Shown here: positions 59,641 to 60,000 of the stretch, one piece after another
Numbering within the stretch: position 1 is the first letter of the stretch
Layout of the letters: the number at the start of each line of letters is the position of its first letter
Assembly: GCA_903813345.2 (NCBI GenBank)
Contig: CAIIXF020000002.1
Location: forward strand, 19,484,455-19,544,454
Direction: 5' to 3'
Length of the DNA: 60,000 nucleotides
Origin: Owenia fusiformis
Lineage: Eukaryota; Annelida; Polychaeta; Sabellida; Oweniidae
Translations under genes and position numbers: made by a program
The notes under the pieces: model-generated
The model's database searches: none
Told to the model about the DNA's origin: nothing
What the model saw: the letters and a program-made list of their open reading frames with translations, nothing else

Positions 59641-60000
59641 TGCAGGATAAAGTAGCTTTTAAATTGGAAAAAAAATGTGCAAACTTATTGGTATGTAGTA
59701 TTTCTAAATGTAAAATGTCACAAAATACCGTAGGGATCACTAATTATTAATATATGATTTTATTTAGACTACTGGAGAGGTTATTTACTATCATATTGTC
59801 ATCAGCCTATGATGGTCACAAAAATGACACAATTCACACAAATCTTGAAATTGAATTTATCACATAATTTTTCTAGCAAGTGGGCCCAGGGACTATGACT
59901 GCAAGATTTACAGTTTGGGAGGATTTCCCATTAAAAATAAGAGGAATTACAAGAGGCCATACATTGGCATAGCACCTGTTACGCAGAGTGCGCTCTTGCA

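Overview
The window is animal (metazoan) nuclear DNA. It is AT-rich, with genes split into many short GT-AG exons separated by introns of up to about 6 kb that are packed with transposable-element remnants. The two main genes are clear orthologues of conserved animal proteins. The repeats (pearl/HINE-like elements with core tandem repeats plus an ACGG microsatellite, hAT, mariner and pogo-like MITEs, foldback elements, a tRNA-derived SINE, a LINE tail) suggest a marine invertebrate, possibly a mollusc or another lophotrochozoan. The sequence alone does not fix the phylum.

Left half, minus strand (positions 1-29677): the AAA+ ATPase AFG2A (SPATA5), 14 coding exons giving the first 785 residues; the C-terminal end lies beyond position 1. 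Its intron 5 contains, on the opposite strand (17048-20291), a four-exon EF-hand calcium-binding protein gene with consistent splice phases but one in-frame TAA inside the last EF loop. Intron 12 holds a 4.8 kb foldback element (5928-10771) and intron 1 holds a composite inverted-repeat complex (23905-29345).

Centre (29678-30200): a 523 bp head-to-head intergenic region that must carry the promoters of both main genes.

Right half, plus strand (30201-53041): a complete RBM26/RBM27-type RNA-binding protein, 21 coding exons, 1045 residues, with PWI-like N-terminus, RS domain, CCCH finger, proline-rich region, Q/H tract, RRM1, coiled coils, RG box, RRM2 and acidic tail. Its introns carry a hAT element with 8 bp target duplication, a LINE 3' end, mariner and pogo-like MITEs, a U2 snRNA fragment and a possible two-exon minus-strand gene. 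From 53042 to 60000 lie the 3' UTR, hairpin-type repeats and one possible minus-strand exon of unknown identity.

The most unusual pattern is repeated tandem duplication of exon-intron junctions. Twelve copies of a 3' splice acceptor precede the last RBM26 exon. Eleven copies of an exon end plus donor follow AFG2A exon 9. Smaller cases occur at AFG2A exons 4 and 14 and at EF-hand exon 2. A second notable point is that the first ATPase domain of this AFG2A seems to have lost its catalytic glutamate, sensor-1 asparagine and pore-loop aromatics.
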